Source: Acidobacteriaceae bacterium (GTDB lineage: Bacteria > Acidobacteriota > Terriglobia > Terriglobales > Acidobacteriaceae). Taken from it: a DNA stretch of 64,000 nt. Of the stretch, positions 37,478 to 47,905 are shown piece after piece; position 1 is the first letter of the stretch; every line of letters begins with the position of its first letter. The notes below the pieces were generated by a model that made no database searches, had not been told where the DNA came from, and saw only the letters and a list, made by a program, of their open reading frames with translations. Location of the stretch: NCBI GenBank assembly GCA_030040425.1, contig JASHTS010000128.1:1-64000 (forward strand), given 5' to 3'. The position numbers and the translations under genes are program-made.

Positions 37478-38053
37478 ATGAAACATTTACTTCTTCCCGC
37501 ATTGCTTCTTTTCGCCATCGCGCCAGCCGTTCCGGCACAGGCCGCTTCCTGGACACCTGACCAGGCGCACAGCGATGTTGAGTTTTCGGTGCTGCACATG
37601 AGCTTGTCTAATGTGCACGGCCGCTTAGGGCATGTGACCGGCATCATCCATTTCGACCCGGCAGACCTCGCCAACTCCAACGTCGACGTTACCATTGACG
37701 TGAACACCATCGACACAGGCGAAGGCGCGCGCGACGCGGTGCTTAAGAGCGCCAGTTTTTTCGATGTCGAAGACCATCCGGCTGCTACCTTTGTCAGCAC
37801 GAAAGTGGAGAAGACTGCCAGTGGACTGGCGGTCACAGGCAATCTCACCCTGCGAGGCGTAACCAAGTCCGTGGTCCTTGCTGTCGAAGGCCCGAATGGC
37901 CCGGTGACCGGAATGGATCAAAAGCTGCACGCAGGCTTTACCGCTACGGCCTCGATCGACCGCAGAGATTTCGGGATCGGTGCAAGCTTTCCGCCCGGGA
38001 TCATCGGGGATCAGGTCCAGCTCTCCATTGATCTGGAGATCGTTAAGCAATAA
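37478..38053 (+). CDS. YceI-family periplasmic lipid-binding protein
   Basis: A 191-residue protein with a signal peptide (MKHLLLPALLLFAIAPAVPAQA) and the YceI beta-barrel pattern: WTPDQAHSDVEFSVLHMSLS, GRLGHVTGIIHFDP, LKSASFFDVEDHPAATFVST, and LTLRGVTKSVVL. The family binds isoprenoid or other amphipathic ligands. ATG 37478 has GAAAGGA about 7 bases upstream. It stands after a 350-base gap and is probably an independent gene. There is no evident link to nitrogen metabolism. Confidence 0.93.
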   Translation: MKHLLLPALLLFAIAPAVPAQAASWTPDQAHSDVEFSVLHMSLSNVHGRLGHVTGIIHFDPADLANSNVDVTIDVNTIDTGEGARDAVLKSASFFDVEDHPAATFVSTKVEKTASGLAVTGNLTLRGVTKSVVLAVEGPNGPVTGMDQKLHAGFTATASIDRRDFGIGASFPPGIIGDQVQLSIDLEIVKQ

Positions 38054-39027
38054 CAGAGGCCGACTGCCGCTTCAACCGAAAAAACCATTGTTGATCGAGA
38101 GTCTGCCTGGGTGGTATTCAATTCGAAATTCAACCGCGTTATGAACCTGCCCGACGGTTGATAAATCGCTAATGCCCTCACCGACGACAGCGGTCGAGCC
38201 ACCTGGACGAAAGTCGCCATTTCGGGCTACAGCCGGTTATACCTGCACGCGACCGCGCAGGACGCTGTTCAAGTCCCACCAAAAATCGCACCAGTCCTCG
38301 CATGAGCCTCGCGACACAGTTCATCAAGTAGCAAATGACGTGCGGGCGCCCGAAATCCGCGAAGCCGGTCCCATGCGGTTCCAGGGTTCCTGGTAGCGAT
38401 TATGAACTTGCTGCCGGAGGCGCAGCGTTACGCAGACTACTTAACCCTGATGCAGGCCAGGAATCCGAGCGTTCACGCCCGGAAAAGTTGACGGCGTCAT
38501 AGGTAAGAAAATAGAGAGATTGAGAGGGTTCCGGCATTTTCCTCATGGATTCCTTATGAGATCTTTGATCTCCTATGAATCGGTGCGCGGCCGAGAGAGC
38601 AGAATTAGCCCACACATCTTTCCGCTCGGAGGGTCAAGGTTGGGGCCGATAGAACTATTTAGTTGCTCCTTCGGACGATTACTGCTAACGAGGTTGAACC
38701 CAGACATGCGCTGGTGGAAAGGCTGGTAACTGGAGGCCAGCTTCTCGAAGCCGTACGTCTGTGCTTCTCCTGTTCAATTCTCGACATCAACTCCTTTCGG
38801 GGATCCACGATTGCAACCAGAAATTCATCGATTGAGACGAAGGGAGAATTGTGCCTCAGCAACCTGTCTTGTACAAAATCCGAAATCTTTACGGGTTTCT
38901 CATGCCGAGAGGCTCTGAATTTGGGGTTGCGCTTAAAACTCCAAGGTTTGCCGGGAAACAAGACCTGATTGGCAAGTTATTTTCCGCGATAGTCCGCAAA
39001 AATCATTCCCAAACCATAAGTGCATTG
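38054..39027. other. Long intergenic region upstream of the porin/urea genes
   Basis: About 970 bases with only short, unsupported frames on both strands. The porin and the urt-ure series start downstream, so nitrogen-regulated promoters are expected here. I looked for -24/-12 type sites (TGGCAC-N5-TTGC) and found no good match. The track frame from 38851 adds 59 unlikely codons to the porin. Confidence 0.4.
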
Positions 39028-40092
39028 ATGCGATTTTGGCCGTTATGGCTGCTGGTCTGGGCGATCTCGCCCGTGTATGCGCAAACGTTCGAGCCCAAGT
39101 TTTCAGTAGGGGCTGGAATACAAACCAGCTATGACCACTCCAACACTGACGGAGGTCAGTCAGTCGATCAATTCCCGCTTGACCATGCTCGGCTCTACTT
39201 TAGCGGAGATGTGACAGATCATATCAGCGCCATGTTTAATACGGATTACCAAAGCAGCGCCGATTCAATGGAAATTCTCGATGCGGTCGGAGAGTTTCAC
39301 GGCTCGCCGAAAGCCAATGTCTGGTTCGGTCGCTTCCTGCCGCCCAGCGACCGTGCTAACTTGTACGGGCCGTTCTACTCGAATGAGTGGGACGTATTTA
39401 ACGATGGCATCCAAGACGGCTATCCGTTTGTCTTTCAAGGACGCGACAATGGCGCGGCCTATTGGGGTGATTTCAAAGCGGGCGCCGCCGAAATTAAAGC
39501 TTCGGCGGGCGCGTTTGAAGGCACATCTGCGGATGGAAAAAACAGTGTTATTTGGGCGAGCCGTGTCCAGATTGATTTGTGGGATCCGGAGAACGGATAT
39601 TACCTGAACGGCACGTATTACGGCGACAAAAATCTGCTAGCGATATCCGGCGCAACTCAGGTCCAGTCCGGTAAGACAGCAACAACCGGCGACTTTCTAA
39701 TGGAGAGAAAGGTTCCTAGAGGAGGCGCCTTCACCATCGAAAGTGAATACTCCCGCTACAACGGTCTCGGCGGTTACAACGCGGACTATGCCAAGAGCGA
39801 AGGCGCGTATGGCCTGGCGTCTTTCCTGATACCAAAACATGGCGGAAAAGGCAATTTTGAACTCCTCGGAAAATATGCGATCGCGGAGTACACGGGGGGA
39901 AGCGGCAGTGCGCCCAGTTACCGCCAAAACACTGCCGAGGCTAACTTCAGCTATATTCTCGAACAGTTTAATGCTCGGATCATGAGCTTTTATCGCAACG
40001 CCAGCTACAACGCGATAACTGCCAATAACTGGCAGGCTGGTGTCGGCCTGCAGCTTCAGTTGTCCAAGACATTCAGCCTGAACGCAAAGTAA
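39028..40092 (+). CDS. Outer-membrane porin, putative urea/short-chain amide channel
   Basis: A 354-residue protein with a signal peptide (MRFWPLWLLVWAISPVYAQ). It is rich in beta-strand alternation with Tyr/Gly/Asn, for example DHARLYFSGDVTDHISAMFN, GEFHGSPKANVWFGRFLPPS and NGAAYWGDFKAGAAEIKASA, as in OprP/OprO-like porins. I start it at ATG 39028, which places the signal at the N-terminus. It lies 135 bases upstream of urtA on the same strand. In several bacteria a porin of this kind (FmdC-like) accompanies urea or amide uptake genes, so passage of urea across the outer membrane is a reasonable inference. The final residues (SLNAK) do not end in Phe. Confidence 0.7.
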   Translation: MRFWPLWLLVWAISPVYAQTFEPKFSVGAGIQTSYDHSNTDGGQSVDQFPLDHARLYFSGDVTDHISAMFNTDYQSSADSMEILDAVGEFHGSPKANVWFGRFLPPSDRANLYGPFYSNEWDVFNDGIQDGYPFVFQGRDNGAAYWGDFKAGAAEIKASAGAFEGTSADGKNSVIWASRVQIDLWDPENGYYLNGTYYGDKNLLAISGATQVQSGKTATTGDFLMERKVPRGGAFTIESEYSRYNGLGGYNADYAKSEGAYGLASFLIPKHGGKGNFELLGKYAIAEYTGGSGSAPSYRQNTAEANFSYILEQFNARIMSFYRNASYNAITANNWQAGVGLQLQLSKTFSLNAK

Positions 40093-40227
40093 CTGCGGGT
40101 CATTTGCAAACGATCGAAACAAACTATTCCCGTTGCGGTTCGCCATCACACCCGGGGACGTTCAAACAAACGGATCGCGCCAGGCACTTAATCGACTTAC
40201 CAATCAGAGGGCAAAGGAGAAACGTCT

Positions 40228-41463
40228 ATGAAACAGCCATCAAACGGCGCAGCGCATTTGAGATTAAAAGCGGCAGGCGCCGTCGCAACGATCTTATCGC
40301 TCGCATTTTGCGCAGCGGCCTCGACCCCAGTCTTGGCGCAGAACGGATCAGTAAAGGTGGGAGTGTTACAGTCCCTTTCGGGAACCATGGCGATCAGCGA
40401 GGTGGCTGTGAAGGATGCGACCATGCTCGCCATCGATCAAATCAACGCGTCCGGCGGCGTGATGGGAAGGAAGATCGTTCCTGTAGTGGAAGACGGCGCT
40501 TCCGATCCAGCCATCTTTGCGCAGAAAGCGCAGGAGCTGATTCAGCAGGACAATGTGGTCACGGTTTTCGGTGGCTGGACTTCGGCCAGCCGCAAGGCGA
40601 TGCTCCCGGTCTTTCAACGCTTCCAATCGCTGCTCTGGTATCCGGTGCAGTTCGAAGGCAATGAATGTTCGCCGGACATCATGTACTCCGGTGCGCAACC
40701 CAATCAGCAGATTCTTCCTGCGCTGCAGTGGGCCATGGAGAAGGGTGAGAAGCGGATCTTCCTGCTCGGCTCCGATTATGTGTTTCCGCGCACGGCAAAC
40801 TATATTTTGAAGAAGTATATTGTCCACGATGGCGGTACGGTTGCCGGCGAAGAGTATGTTCCACTCGGCGGCACCGACTTTAGCTCCGTCATCGCCAAAA
40901 TCAAGATCTCGCACCCGCAGATCATCTTTAATACATTGAACGGGGACAGCAATGTCTCCTTCTTCAAGCAGATGGCTGCCGCGGGCATGACGCCCGACAA
41001 AATGCCGGTGATGTCTTTCAGCATCGCTGAGCAGGAAGCGCACGCCATGGGTCCGAGCCTGGTGCAGGGAAGTTATGCAGCCTGGAATTATTTCCAGAGC
41101 CTGCAGAACCCGCTTAATAAGAAGTTTGTGGCCGCGTTTAAGGCCGAGTACGGCGGAAACTCAGTGCTCGACGATCCCATGATTCACGGGTACGAGGACG
41201 TTTATCTGTGGGCAGCTGCGGCGAGGAAAGCAGGAAGCTTCGATCCGATGAAGGTGCGCACGGCCGCGATCGAGATGGGCTGGCAGGATTCTCCGATGGG
41301 CAAAGTCGAATTCGCCAACAATCAGAGCCTCTACCAGACGGCTTACGTCGGTCAGCTTGAACCGGACGGACAATTTAAGATACTGTGGCAGTCAAATGGC
41401 CCCATCCGTCCCAACCCATACGACCCGCTGGCGTTCCCCGGCCGGAGCTGCCCGGCGAAATAA
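40228..41463 (+). CDS. urtA: Urea ABC transporter substrate-binding protein
   Basis: A 411-residue periplasmic protein with a signal peptide ending near ASTPVLAQ. The mature start VKVGVLQSLSGTMAISE is nearly diagnostic for UrtA. Further family signatures are IVPVVEDGASDPAIFAQKAQ, VFGGWTSASRKAMLPVFQ, LLWYPVQFEGNECSPDIMY and the late DPMIHGYEDVYLWAAA. ATG 40228 follows AAAGGAGAAACGTCT. It captures urea with high affinity for the UrtBCDE importer encoded next. The order porin-urtABCDE-ureABCEFGD points to one nitrogen-scavenging regulon. Confidence 0.95.
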   Translation: MKQPSNGAAHLRLKAAGAVATILSLAFCAAASTPVLAQNGSVKVGVLQSLSGTMAISEVAVKDATMLAIDQINASGGVMGRKIVPVVEDGASDPAIFAQKAQELIQQDNVVTVFGGWTSASRKAMLPVFQRFQSLLWYPVQFEGNECSPDIMYSGAQPNQQILPALQWAMEKGEKRIFLLGSDYVFPRTANYILKKYIVHDGGTVAGEEYVPLGGTDFSSVIAKIKISHPQIIFNTLNGDSNVSFFKQMAAAGMTPDKMPVMSFSIAEQEAHAMGPSLVQGSYAAWNYFQSLQNPLNKKFVAAFKAEYGGNSVLDDPMIHGYEDVYLWAAAARKAGSFDPMKVRTAAIEMGWQDSPMGKVEFANNQSLYQTAYVGQLEPDGQFKILWQSNGPIRPNPYDPLAFPGRSCPAK

Positions 41464-41496
41464 ATTTGGATCGGGAAAAGAAAAGGGAAAAACAGT

Positions 41497-42408
41497 ATGT
41501 GGCATTTACCGATCATTGCGGGCCAGGTTTTCAACGGCTTCAGTGTCGCTTCGATCCTGCTGCTGACGGCGTTGGGCTTGGCCTTGAGCTTCGGCCAGAT
41601 GAACGTCATCAATATGGCGCATGGCGAGATGCTGATGTCCGGCGGTTACCTGTCTTACCTGGCCTGCAAATTTGTGCACGGCCCTGCCGCCTTTCCCTGT
41701 GCTCTGCTGACCGCGTTCGCTGGGGCGACTATTTTGGGTGCGCTGCTGGAGGTGTCGGTGATCCGCTGGCTCTACGGCAGGCCGCTGGATACACTGCTGG
41801 CCACCTGGGGCATCAGTTTGATCATGCAACAGGGCGCCCGCAGTATTTTTGGGGCGATTGGCGTGGAGGTGGTTGCGCCGCATTGGATGGACGAGTCCAT
41901 TAACATCACGCACGGCTGGTTCGCCGGGCTTTCTCTTCCGTTTATCCGCATTTTCATCATCCTGCTGGCGGTCGCGGTTTTGGCGGGCCTTGCACTCTTC
42001 ATCGCCCGCACCCGCTGGGGACAGTGGCTTCGCGCGGTCCATCAGGACCGGGATATGGCCGGAGCGTTGGGCATCAACACCAAACGCGTGGATCTGATTG
42101 TTTTTGCATTGGGCTCGGGCGTAGCCGGTCTGGCCGGCGCAGCGTTGGCGCTGATCTCGCCGGTCACGCCCACGGTGGGACAAAGCTATATTGTCTATGC
42201 TTTTCTGGTGGTGATCGTGGGCGGACTGGGAAGCCTGTTGGGCACCACACTCGCCGCGTGCCTGGTGGGGTTGTTCTCCGCGGGTGCGCAGATGTTCACC
42301 AGCGTCAGCTTCTCCGACGTTCTCCTGCTGGTGATGGTGGTGGTGCTTATTCAATTCCGCCCCCGGGGTCTTGTGGCGACGCGCAGTCGCGCATTGAAGG
42401 AGGCGTGA
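41497..42408 (+). CDS. urtB: Urea ABC transporter permease UrtB
   Basis: A 303-residue LivH-type permease: QVFNGFSVASILLLTALGLA, SFGQMNVINMAHGEMLMSGG, and DRDMAGALGINTKRVDLIVF near residue 185. It lacks the N-terminal periplasmic extension of about 200 residues seen in many proteobacterial UrtB proteins and so resembles the shorter cyanobacterial form. The next gene's TTG begins immediately after the stop. Confidence 0.93.
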   Translation: MWHLPIIAGQVFNGFSVASILLLTALGLALSFGQMNVINMAHGEMLMSGGYLSYLACKFVHGPAAFPCALLTAFAGATILGALLEVSVIRWLYGRPLDTLLATWGISLIMQQGARSIFGAIGVEVVAPHWMDESINITHGWFAGLSLPFIRIFIILLAVAVLAGLALFIARTRWGQWLRAVHQDRDMAGALGINTKRVDLIVFALGSGVAGLAGAALALISPVTPTVGQSYIVYAFLVVIVGGLGSLLGTTLAACLVGLFSAGAQMFTSVSFSDVLLLVMVVVLIQFRPRGLVATRSRALKEA

Positions 42409-42409
42409 G

Positions 42410-43528
42410 TTGCGGCTGAAACACGTCTTCGATGGGCTGATTCTGATTGCGCTGGCGCTCGCCCCGTATTATCTTTCCGCGTTTAACCTCTCGTTGCTGG
42501 GACGGTTCCTGGCATTGGCCATCCTCTCTCTTGGCCTGGTGCTGGTTTGGGGATGGGGTGGCATTCTCAGCCTGGGGCAGGGAATATTTTTCGGACTAGG
42601 CGCCTATGTGCTGGCCATGCACATGACGATGGTGTCACTCGGCCCCGGCGAACTGCCTGATTTCATGATGTGGAGCGGCCTCGACCACGTGCCCGCATGG
42701 TGGTCCGTCTTCCACAGCCCGGTTCTGACCCTGGCCTGCGTGGTCCTGCTGCCCATGGCGGCGGCCGCGATACTTGGATGGCTGATGTTCCATCGCCGCG
42801 TCGGCGGCGTCTACTTTGCGCTCATCACCCAGGCCCTGGCGCTGGCCTTCTCCACGCTGCTCATCAGCGAACAGGCGTATACCGGTGGGTTCAACGGCCT
42901 GACCAACTTCACCACGATTCTGGGCTACTCGGTCGACGGTCCCGATTTTGGACGCGGGCTTTACTGGGTCACGCTAGGCTTCCTCGCGCTGTCCTTTATT
43001 CTGTGCCAGTGGCTTCGCCGCACCAACTTCGGCAAGGTTCTGGTGGCCATACGCGACGGCGAAAACCGCGTCCGCTTTCTTGGCTACAATGCCATGGCGT
43101 ACAAGACGGTCGCATTCGCGGCGGGCGGCGCGATGGCGGGGATCGCGGGAGCGCTTTATATGTTGCATCTGGGCGACATCTCGCCGGCGATGGTGGGTGT
43201 GATTCCTTCCATCGAGATGGTGGTGGCTGTTGCGGTGGGCGGCCGCGAAAGCCTAACCGGCGTAATCCTGGGGACGCTTCTGGTGAACTTCGGCAAGGAC
43301 TGGATCAGCAACGCCATGCCGCAGCTTTGGCTCTTCGTAATGGGTGCGCTGTTTGTGCTGGTGGTGACAGGGATGCGGGGAGGCCTTGCGAGCTTGCCGC
43401 AGATCTTTTTCCGGTTGTTGCATTGGCGGCATAAGAGAGTTGCGGGCGCACATGCCGCATCCGCCATCGAAGCCGGAAATCCCGCACCGACGGTCGAAGA
43501 AGAGGCGGGAGCGCAGAAGGCGGTATGA
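42410..43528 (+). CDS. urtC: Urea ABC transporter permease UrtC
   Basis: A 372-residue LivM-type permease with LVLVWGWGGILSLGQGIFFG, FGLGAYVLAMHM and the cytoplasmic loop VLVAIRDGENRVRFLGYNAM. It starts at TTG 42410 with a strong AAGGAGG 6 bases upstream, which lies inside the end of urtB. A Glu/Ala-rich C-terminal tail of about 25 residues is non-conserved. It pairs with UrtB to form the urea channel. Confidence 0.94.
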   Translation: MRLKHVFDGLILIALALAPYYLSAFNLSLLGRFLALAILSLGLVLVWGWGGILSLGQGIFFGLGAYVLAMHMTMVSLGPGELPDFMMWSGLDHVPAWWSVFHSPVLTLACVVLLPMAAAAILGWLMFHRRVGGVYFALITQALALAFSTLLISEQAYTGGFNGLTNFTTILGYSVDGPDFGRGLYWVTLGFLALSFILCQWLRRTNFGKVLVAIRDGENRVRFLGYNAMAYKTVAFAAGGAMAGIAGALYMLHLGDISPAMVGVIPSIEMVVAVAVGGRESLTGVILGTLLVNFGKDWISNAMPQLWLFVMGALFVLVVTGMRGGLASLPQIFFRLLHWRHKRVAGAHAASAIEAGNPAPTVEEEAGAQKAV

Positions 43529-43543
43529 GCGGAGGAGGTCGCA

Positions 43544-44308
43544 ATGACAGCGTCACTACTCGACGTTGAGGATCTGACGGTTGATTTTGACGGCTTCAAA
43601 GCCCTCGATGGCATGAGCCTGCACTTGGAGCCGAATTCTGTGCGCGTTCTCATCGGGCCCAACGGCGCCGGCAAGTCCACACTGTGCGACGCCATCATCG
43701 GGCGTGTGCATCCGACCTCGGGCAAGGTTGTCTTCAAGGGGAAAAACATCACTTCCTTGCCGGAATATGAGATCGTGCGCAAAGGGATTTGCCGGAAATT
43801 TCAAACGCCAGGCGTGCTCGAAAATCTGACTGTGGCGGAGAATCTGGCGCTTTCAGCGCGCAGCAGGCGGGAGTGCTGGAGATCTTTCGGTTGGACTCTC
43901 AGCGGGGAAGCGCGCCTGCGGGTGGAAGAGACGCTCGAACTGATTGGTCTGACGGAAAAGCGGAATCAGCTTGCCGGAGAGTTGTCGCACGGGCAGAAAC
44001 AGTGGCTGGAAATTGGCATGGTGGTTGCTTCCGACGCCGATGTGCTCCTGCTGGACGAGCCGGCCGCCGGCATGTCCCACGGCGAAGCGGCGCAAACCGC
44101 GGAACTGATCCGCCGTCTCTCCCTGCGGCACAGTTTTCTGGTGATCGACCACGATATGACATTTGTGGCGCAGTTGGAGGCGCCGGTCAGCGTGATGCAC
44201 ATGGGGCGAATGCTCAAGGAAGGAACGCTCGAAGAAGTGCGCAACGACCCGCAAGTGGCCGCGGTCTATCTGGGCCGGGTCAAGGAGGTCGCCCGTGCTT
44301 GCGCTTGA
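43544..44308 (+). CDS. urtD: Urea ABC transporter ATPase UrtD
   Basis: A 254-residue LivG-type ATPase with Walker A GPNGAGKST, CRKFQTPGVLENLTVAENLA (the UrtD-specific form of the Q-loop region), signature-like ELSHGQKQWLEIGMV and Walker B VLLLDEPAAGMS. The SHGQ signature in place of SGGQ is normal for UrtD. It overlaps urtE by 14 bases. GGAGG precedes the ATG. Confidence 0.94.
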   Translation: MTASLLDVEDLTVDFDGFKALDGMSLHLEPNSVRVLIGPNGAGKSTLCDAIIGRVHPTSGKVVFKGKNITSLPEYEIVRKGICRKFQTPGVLENLTVAENLALSARSRRECWRSFGWTLSGEARLRVEETLELIGLTEKRNQLAGELSHGQKQWLEIGMVVASDADVLLLDEPAAGMSHGEAAQTAELIRRLSLRHSFLVIDHDMTFVAQLEAPVSVMHMGRMLKEGTLEEVRNDPQVAAVYLGRVKEVARACA

Positions 44309-45002
44309 GGGTGTCTGCGCCGGATACGGCCAGAGTCGCGTGCTGGAAGCCGTGGGAATTTCGGTGGCCGAAGGCGAGGCAGTCACACTGCTGGGACGCA
44401 ATGGCGTGGGCAAGACGACCCTGCTGCGCACCATCGTCGGCTTGCATCCAGCCGAGCAGGGAATCGTCAAGCTGAACAATGAGGACATCACCGATTTCCC
44501 CGCTTATAAGCGCGCACGCAAGGGAATCGGCTATGTTCCCCAAGGCCGAGGCATTTTTCCCCACTTAACCGTGGAGGAGAATCTGCGCACGGGTTTCGCC
44601 AGCCTGACTGGCCGGGCAGGCGGGGAACGCGAAACCATCCCCACATACATCTACGAATTGTTCCCCCTCCTGAACCGGGTTGCCGCGCGCAAGGGCGGGG
44701 TGCTGAGCGGAGGTGAACAGCAGCAACTGGCTCTCGCCAGGGCCCTGGTGGCGCAGCCCAAGCTGCTGATCCTCGACGAGCCGACGGAGGGCATTCAGCC
44801 TTCCATCGTGCAGCAGATCGAGGAAGTGCTGCGGGAGATTCGCACCCGGCTCAAAATTGCTATTCTTCTGGTGGAGCAATATCTGGACTTTGCATGGTCG
44901 ATCGCGGACCGTTTTTACGTCATGCGCAGCGGAAGAATCATCGATGAAGGCAATCCCCGTGAACGCGAGCCAGGCAGCGTGATTCATTGGCTCAATGTTT
45001 GA
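44295..45002 (+). CDS. urtE: Urea ABC transporter ATPase UrtE
   Basis: A 235-residue LivF-type ATPase: Walker A GRNGVGKTT, Q-loop VPQGRGIFPHLTVEEN, signature LSGGEQQQLALARAL, Walker B LLILDEPTEGIQPS, and VEQYLDFAWSIADRFYVM. The GTG start overlaps urtD. It is followed by ureA after 22 bases, linking transport and hydrolysis of urea in one transcript. Confidence 0.94.
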   Translation: MLALEGVCAGYGQSRVLEAVGISVAEGEAVTLLGRNGVGKTTLLRTIVGLHPAEQGIVKLNNEDITDFPAYKRARKGIGYVPQGRGIFPHLTVEENLRTGFASLTGRAGGERETIPTYIYELFPLLNRVAARKGGVLSGGEQQQLALARALVAQPKLLILDEPTEGIQPSIVQQIEEVLREIRTRLKIAILLVEQYLDFAWSIADRFYVMRSGRIIDEGNPREREPGSVIHWLNV

Positions 45003-45024
45003 AGACGGCGTTTGAAGACGGCAA

Positions 45025-45327
45025 ATGCACCTGACACCCCGAGAATCCGAAAAACTTCTCATCGCGGTGGCTGCCGACCTGGCACGCAAACGGCGTGACC
45101 GCGGACTCAAGCTGAACTACCCCGAAGCGGTCGCACTGATCAGCGCTGAGATTCTGGAAAAGATCCGCGACGGGAACACGGTCTCGGAACTGATGGACTG
45201 CGGAGCCGCCATCCTGACCCGCGAGGACGTGATGGAAGGCGTGCCGGAGATGGTGAAGGAGGTGCAGATTGAAGGCACCTTTCCTGACGGCACCAAGCTG
45301 GTGACTGTACACAATCCGATACGATGA
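45025..45327 (+). CDS. ureA: Urease gamma subunit
   Basis: A complete 100-residue Ure[61 protein letters not shown] and the terminal TVHNPI. The length and ends match the family. The stop overlaps an ATG in frame with ureB. It forms the urease core trimer with UreB and UreC. Confidence 0.97.
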   Translation: MHLTPRESEKLLIAVAADLARKRRDRGLKLNYPEAVALISAEILEKIRDGNTVSELMDCGAAILTREDVMEGVPEMVKEVQIEGTFPDGTKLVTVHNPIR

Positions 45328-45350
45328 TCGGCTCCGAAGGGAGGCGGCGC

Positions 45351-45722
45351 ATGATTCCCGGAGAGTATTTGTTGGCGGAAACGCCCATCATGGCCAACCC
45401 CGGCCGCGCGACCCGCGAACTGGAAGTTGTCAATACCGCCGACCGGCCCATTCAAATAGGGTCGCATTTTCATTTTTTCGAGGCCAATAAGGCACTGCGC
45501 TTCGATCGCTCCCTGGCCTTCGGCACGCGCCTCAACGTGCCCGCCGGCACAGCTGTGCGTTTTGAGCCAGGGGACAGCAAACGGGTTCGGCTGGTCGCAA
45601 TCGGCGGGGAAGCTGCTGTTTTTGGTCTGAATGGGCTGACCAACGGCGCCACCGGCGATGCGCATCGCGAGGCCGCTATTGGCCGGGCTCGGAGCCTTGA
45701 GTTTCTGGGAGTGGACTCTTGA
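45351..45722 (+). CDS. ureB: Urease beta subunit
   Basis: A UreB protein of about 123 residues: [60 protein letters not shown], and [21 protein letters not shown] prefer ATG 45351, where family homology begins and GGGAGG lies upstream. ATG 45324 overlapping the ureA stop would add nine residues. The stop overlaps the ureC TTG (TTGA). Confidence 0.95.
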   Translation: MIPGEYLLAETPIMANPGRATRELEVVNTADRPIQIGSHFHFFEANKALRFDRSLAFGTRLNVPAGTAVRFEPGDSKRVRLVAIGGEAAVFGLNGLTNGATGDAHREAAIGRARSLEFLGVDS

Positions 45723-47437
45723 CTCTCAGAATTCCACGCCGCCAATATGCAGACCTCTACGGCCCGACGGCGGGAGACCGCGTGCGTCTTGCCGACACGG
45801 ATCTCTTCATCGAGATCGAGCGCGATTTAACGACACCCGGTGATGAAACGAAATTCGGTGGCGGCAAGGTGCTGCGCGACGGCATGGGACAATCTGCGCG
45901 AGCGACCTCGGCAGAGGGAGTGCTGGATGCTGTCGTCACCAACGCTGTGATCGTCGATCACTGGGGCGTTGTCAAGGCCGATATCGGCATTCGCGGCGGA
46001 CGCATTGTGGCCGTGGGTAAGGCGGGAAATCCCGACATGATGGACGGTGTGACACCCGGCATGGTGGTGGGTGCAGCTACCGAGGTGATTGCCGGGGAAG
46101 GCAAGATCGTCACAGCAGGGGGCGTGGATTCGCATGTCCACTTCATCTGTCCGCAATTGGTATGGGCGGCCCTGTCTGGGGGGCTGACTACGCTGTTGGG
46201 AGGAGGAACTGGACCGGCAGCCGGGACCAACGCCACCACTTGCACTCCCGGCCCGTGGAATATGGATCGCATGTTGCAGGCCGCGGACGCGTTTCCCGTC
46301 AATCTGGGTTTTCTAGGAAAGGGCAATGCCTCGTTTCCAGCGCCGCTGCGCGAGCAGATCGAGCGTGGCGCTATCGGCCTCAAGCTCCATGAGGACTGGG
46401 GCAGCACTCCGGCTGCCATCGACTGCGCGCTCTCGGTCGCCGAAGATTTCGATGTGCAGATCGCCATCCATACCGACACGCTGAACGAAGCAGGATTTGT
46501 CCAGGATTCTATCCAGGCATTCAAAGGGCGTACGATTCACACCTATCACACCGAAGGTGCGGGAGGTGGGCATGCGCCTGACATCATCAAAGTGTGCGGC
46601 GAAGCGAATTGCCTGCCATCGTCGACCAACCCGACCATGCCGTTCACGGTGAACACTCTTGACGAGCACCTGGACATGTTGATGGTCTGCCATCACTTGA
46701 ATCCATCCATTCCCGAAGACCTGGCTTTCGCCGAGTCGCGCATCCGCGCCGAGACCATTGCCGCGGAGGATGTGCTGCATGATTTGGGCGCCATCAGCAT
46801 GATGTCCTCCGATGCGCAGGCCATGGGCCGCATCGGCGAGGTGGTTTTGCGAACCTGGCAAACAGCCGACAAGATGAAGCGGCAAAGAGGACCGCTCGCC
46901 GGGGAGAACCCGGGCAGCGACAATCTCCGCGTGCGCCGCTACGTGGCCAAATACACCATCAACCCGGCCATCGCGCACGGCATCTCGCAAGAGGTGGGAT
47001 CGATTGAAGCCGGCAAGCTGGCCGACCTGGTGCTATGGTCGCCGGCATTTTTTGGCGTCAAGCCGGAGATGGTGGTCAAAGGCGGCTTTATCGCGTGGTC
47101 GGTGATGGGTGACGCCAACGCCTCCATCCCCACACCGCAACCGGTGATCTACCGGCCCATGTTCGGCGCCTTTGCCGGCGCCATGCACGCCACCAGCCTC
47201 ACCTTCGTTTCGCAAGCGGCAATGAGTGCGGGCATTCCCGGCGAATTGAGCCTGAAGAAACAAACAGCCGCCGTGCGCCACTGCCGCAATCTCAGCAAAC
47301 GCGAAATGATCAATAACGATGCTCTACCGCGCATCGACGTCGATCCGGAGACCTACCAGGTGCGGGCGGACGGCGAATGGCTTACCTGCGATCCGGTCTC
47401 CGTGCTCCCCTTGGCGCAGCGCTACTTTTTATTCTGA
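45719..47437 (+). CDS. ureC: Urease alpha (catalytic) subunit
   Basis: A 572-residue catalytic subunit with all the expected nickel and active-site elements: [11 protein letters not shown] (two His ligands), the carbamylated Lys in [34 protein letters not shown], and the mobile-flap VCHHLN with its catalytic His. [14 protein letters not shown] supplies the Asp ligand. The enzyme converts urea to ammonia and carbamate. It starts at TTG 45719, coupled to ureB. Full length and intact motifs indicate an active enzyme. Confidence 0.97.
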   Translation: MTLRIPRRQYADLYGPTAGDRVRLADTDLFIEIERDLTTPGDETKFGGGKVLRDGMGQSARATSAEGVLDAVVTNAVIVDHWGVVKADIGIRGGRIVAVGKAGNPDMMDGVTPGMVVGAATEVIAGEGKIVTAGGVDSHVHFICPQLVWAALSGGLTTLLGGGTGPAAGTNATTCTPGPWNMDRMLQAADAFPVNLGFLGKGNASFPAPLREQIERGAIGLKLHEDWGSTPAAIDCALSVAEDFDVQIAIHTDTLNEAGFVQDSIQAFKGRTIHTYHTEGAGGGHAPDIIKVCGEANCLPSSTNPTMPFTVNTLDEHLDMLMVCHHLNPSIPEDLAFAESRIRAETIAAEDVLHDLGAISMMSSDAQAMGRIGEVVLRTWQTADKMKRQRGPLAGENPGSDNLRVRRYVAKYTINPAIAHGISQEVGSIEAGKLADLVLWSPAFFGVKPEMVVKGGFIAWSVMGDANASIPTPQPVIYRPMFGAFAGAMHATSLTFVSQAAMSAGIPGELSLKKQTAAVRHCRNLSKREMINNDALPRIDVDPETYQVRADGEWLTCDPVSVLPLAQRYFLF

Positions 47438-47440
47438 CCT

Positions 47441-47905
47441 ATGGCGAACGATACTCAAATGCTTATGATCGATCATTTGATCGGCCACACCCACGCGGCA
47501 GAAGTACAAGGGCGGCAATGCGATAGCCTGGTGCTTACTTCCGAACAGCGCCGCTGGGTGCGCGGGCGCTTCGTCAGCGCGCGGGGCCGTGAAGTGGCAC
47601 TGGCGCTTCCCACGGGAACGGTTCTCCAGCCGGAGCAAATCCTGTGGATGGAAGACGATTGGTATCTGCAAGTGCAAGCTGCCCCCGAACCTGTTCTTGC
47701 GATCTCCCCAACGGATGCCCGTAGCGCTGTAAGCATTGCGTTTGAAGTGGGAAACCGGCATTTTCCTCTGGCCATGGACGAAGAAAAATTGCTCGTCCCC
47801 GACGACCCTGCGATGGTGCAATTACTCAACCGGCTTGGCGTTGCGTGGGAGCGGGCGAACGCGATCTTCCAGCCCATCGGTCATGCGCACCGCCATGAGC
47901 ACTAG
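47441..47905 (+). CDS. ureE: Urease accessory protein UreE (nickel metallochaperone)
   Basis: A 154-residue UreE: an N-terminal peptide-binding domain (RRWVRGRFVSARGREVALAL), the metal-binding domain (AFEVGNRHFPLAMDEEKLLV) and a short His-rich tail (GHAHRHEH) for nickel. It starts 3 bases after ureC and overlaps ureF by about 10 bases. It delivers nickel to the UreFGD complex. Confidence 0.92.
   Translation: MANDTQMLMIDHLIGHTHAAEVQGRQCDSLVLTSEQRRWVRGRFVSARGREVALALPTGTVLQPEQILWMEDDWYLQVQAAPEPVLAISPTDARSAVSIAFEVGNRHFPLAMDEEKLLVPDDPAMVQLLNRLGVAWERANAIFQPIGHAHRHEH

Noticed and set aside
38054-40227. Sigma-54 type -24/-12 promoter upstream of the porin or urtA
   Set aside because: No site with both GG and GC at the right spacing was found by eye.
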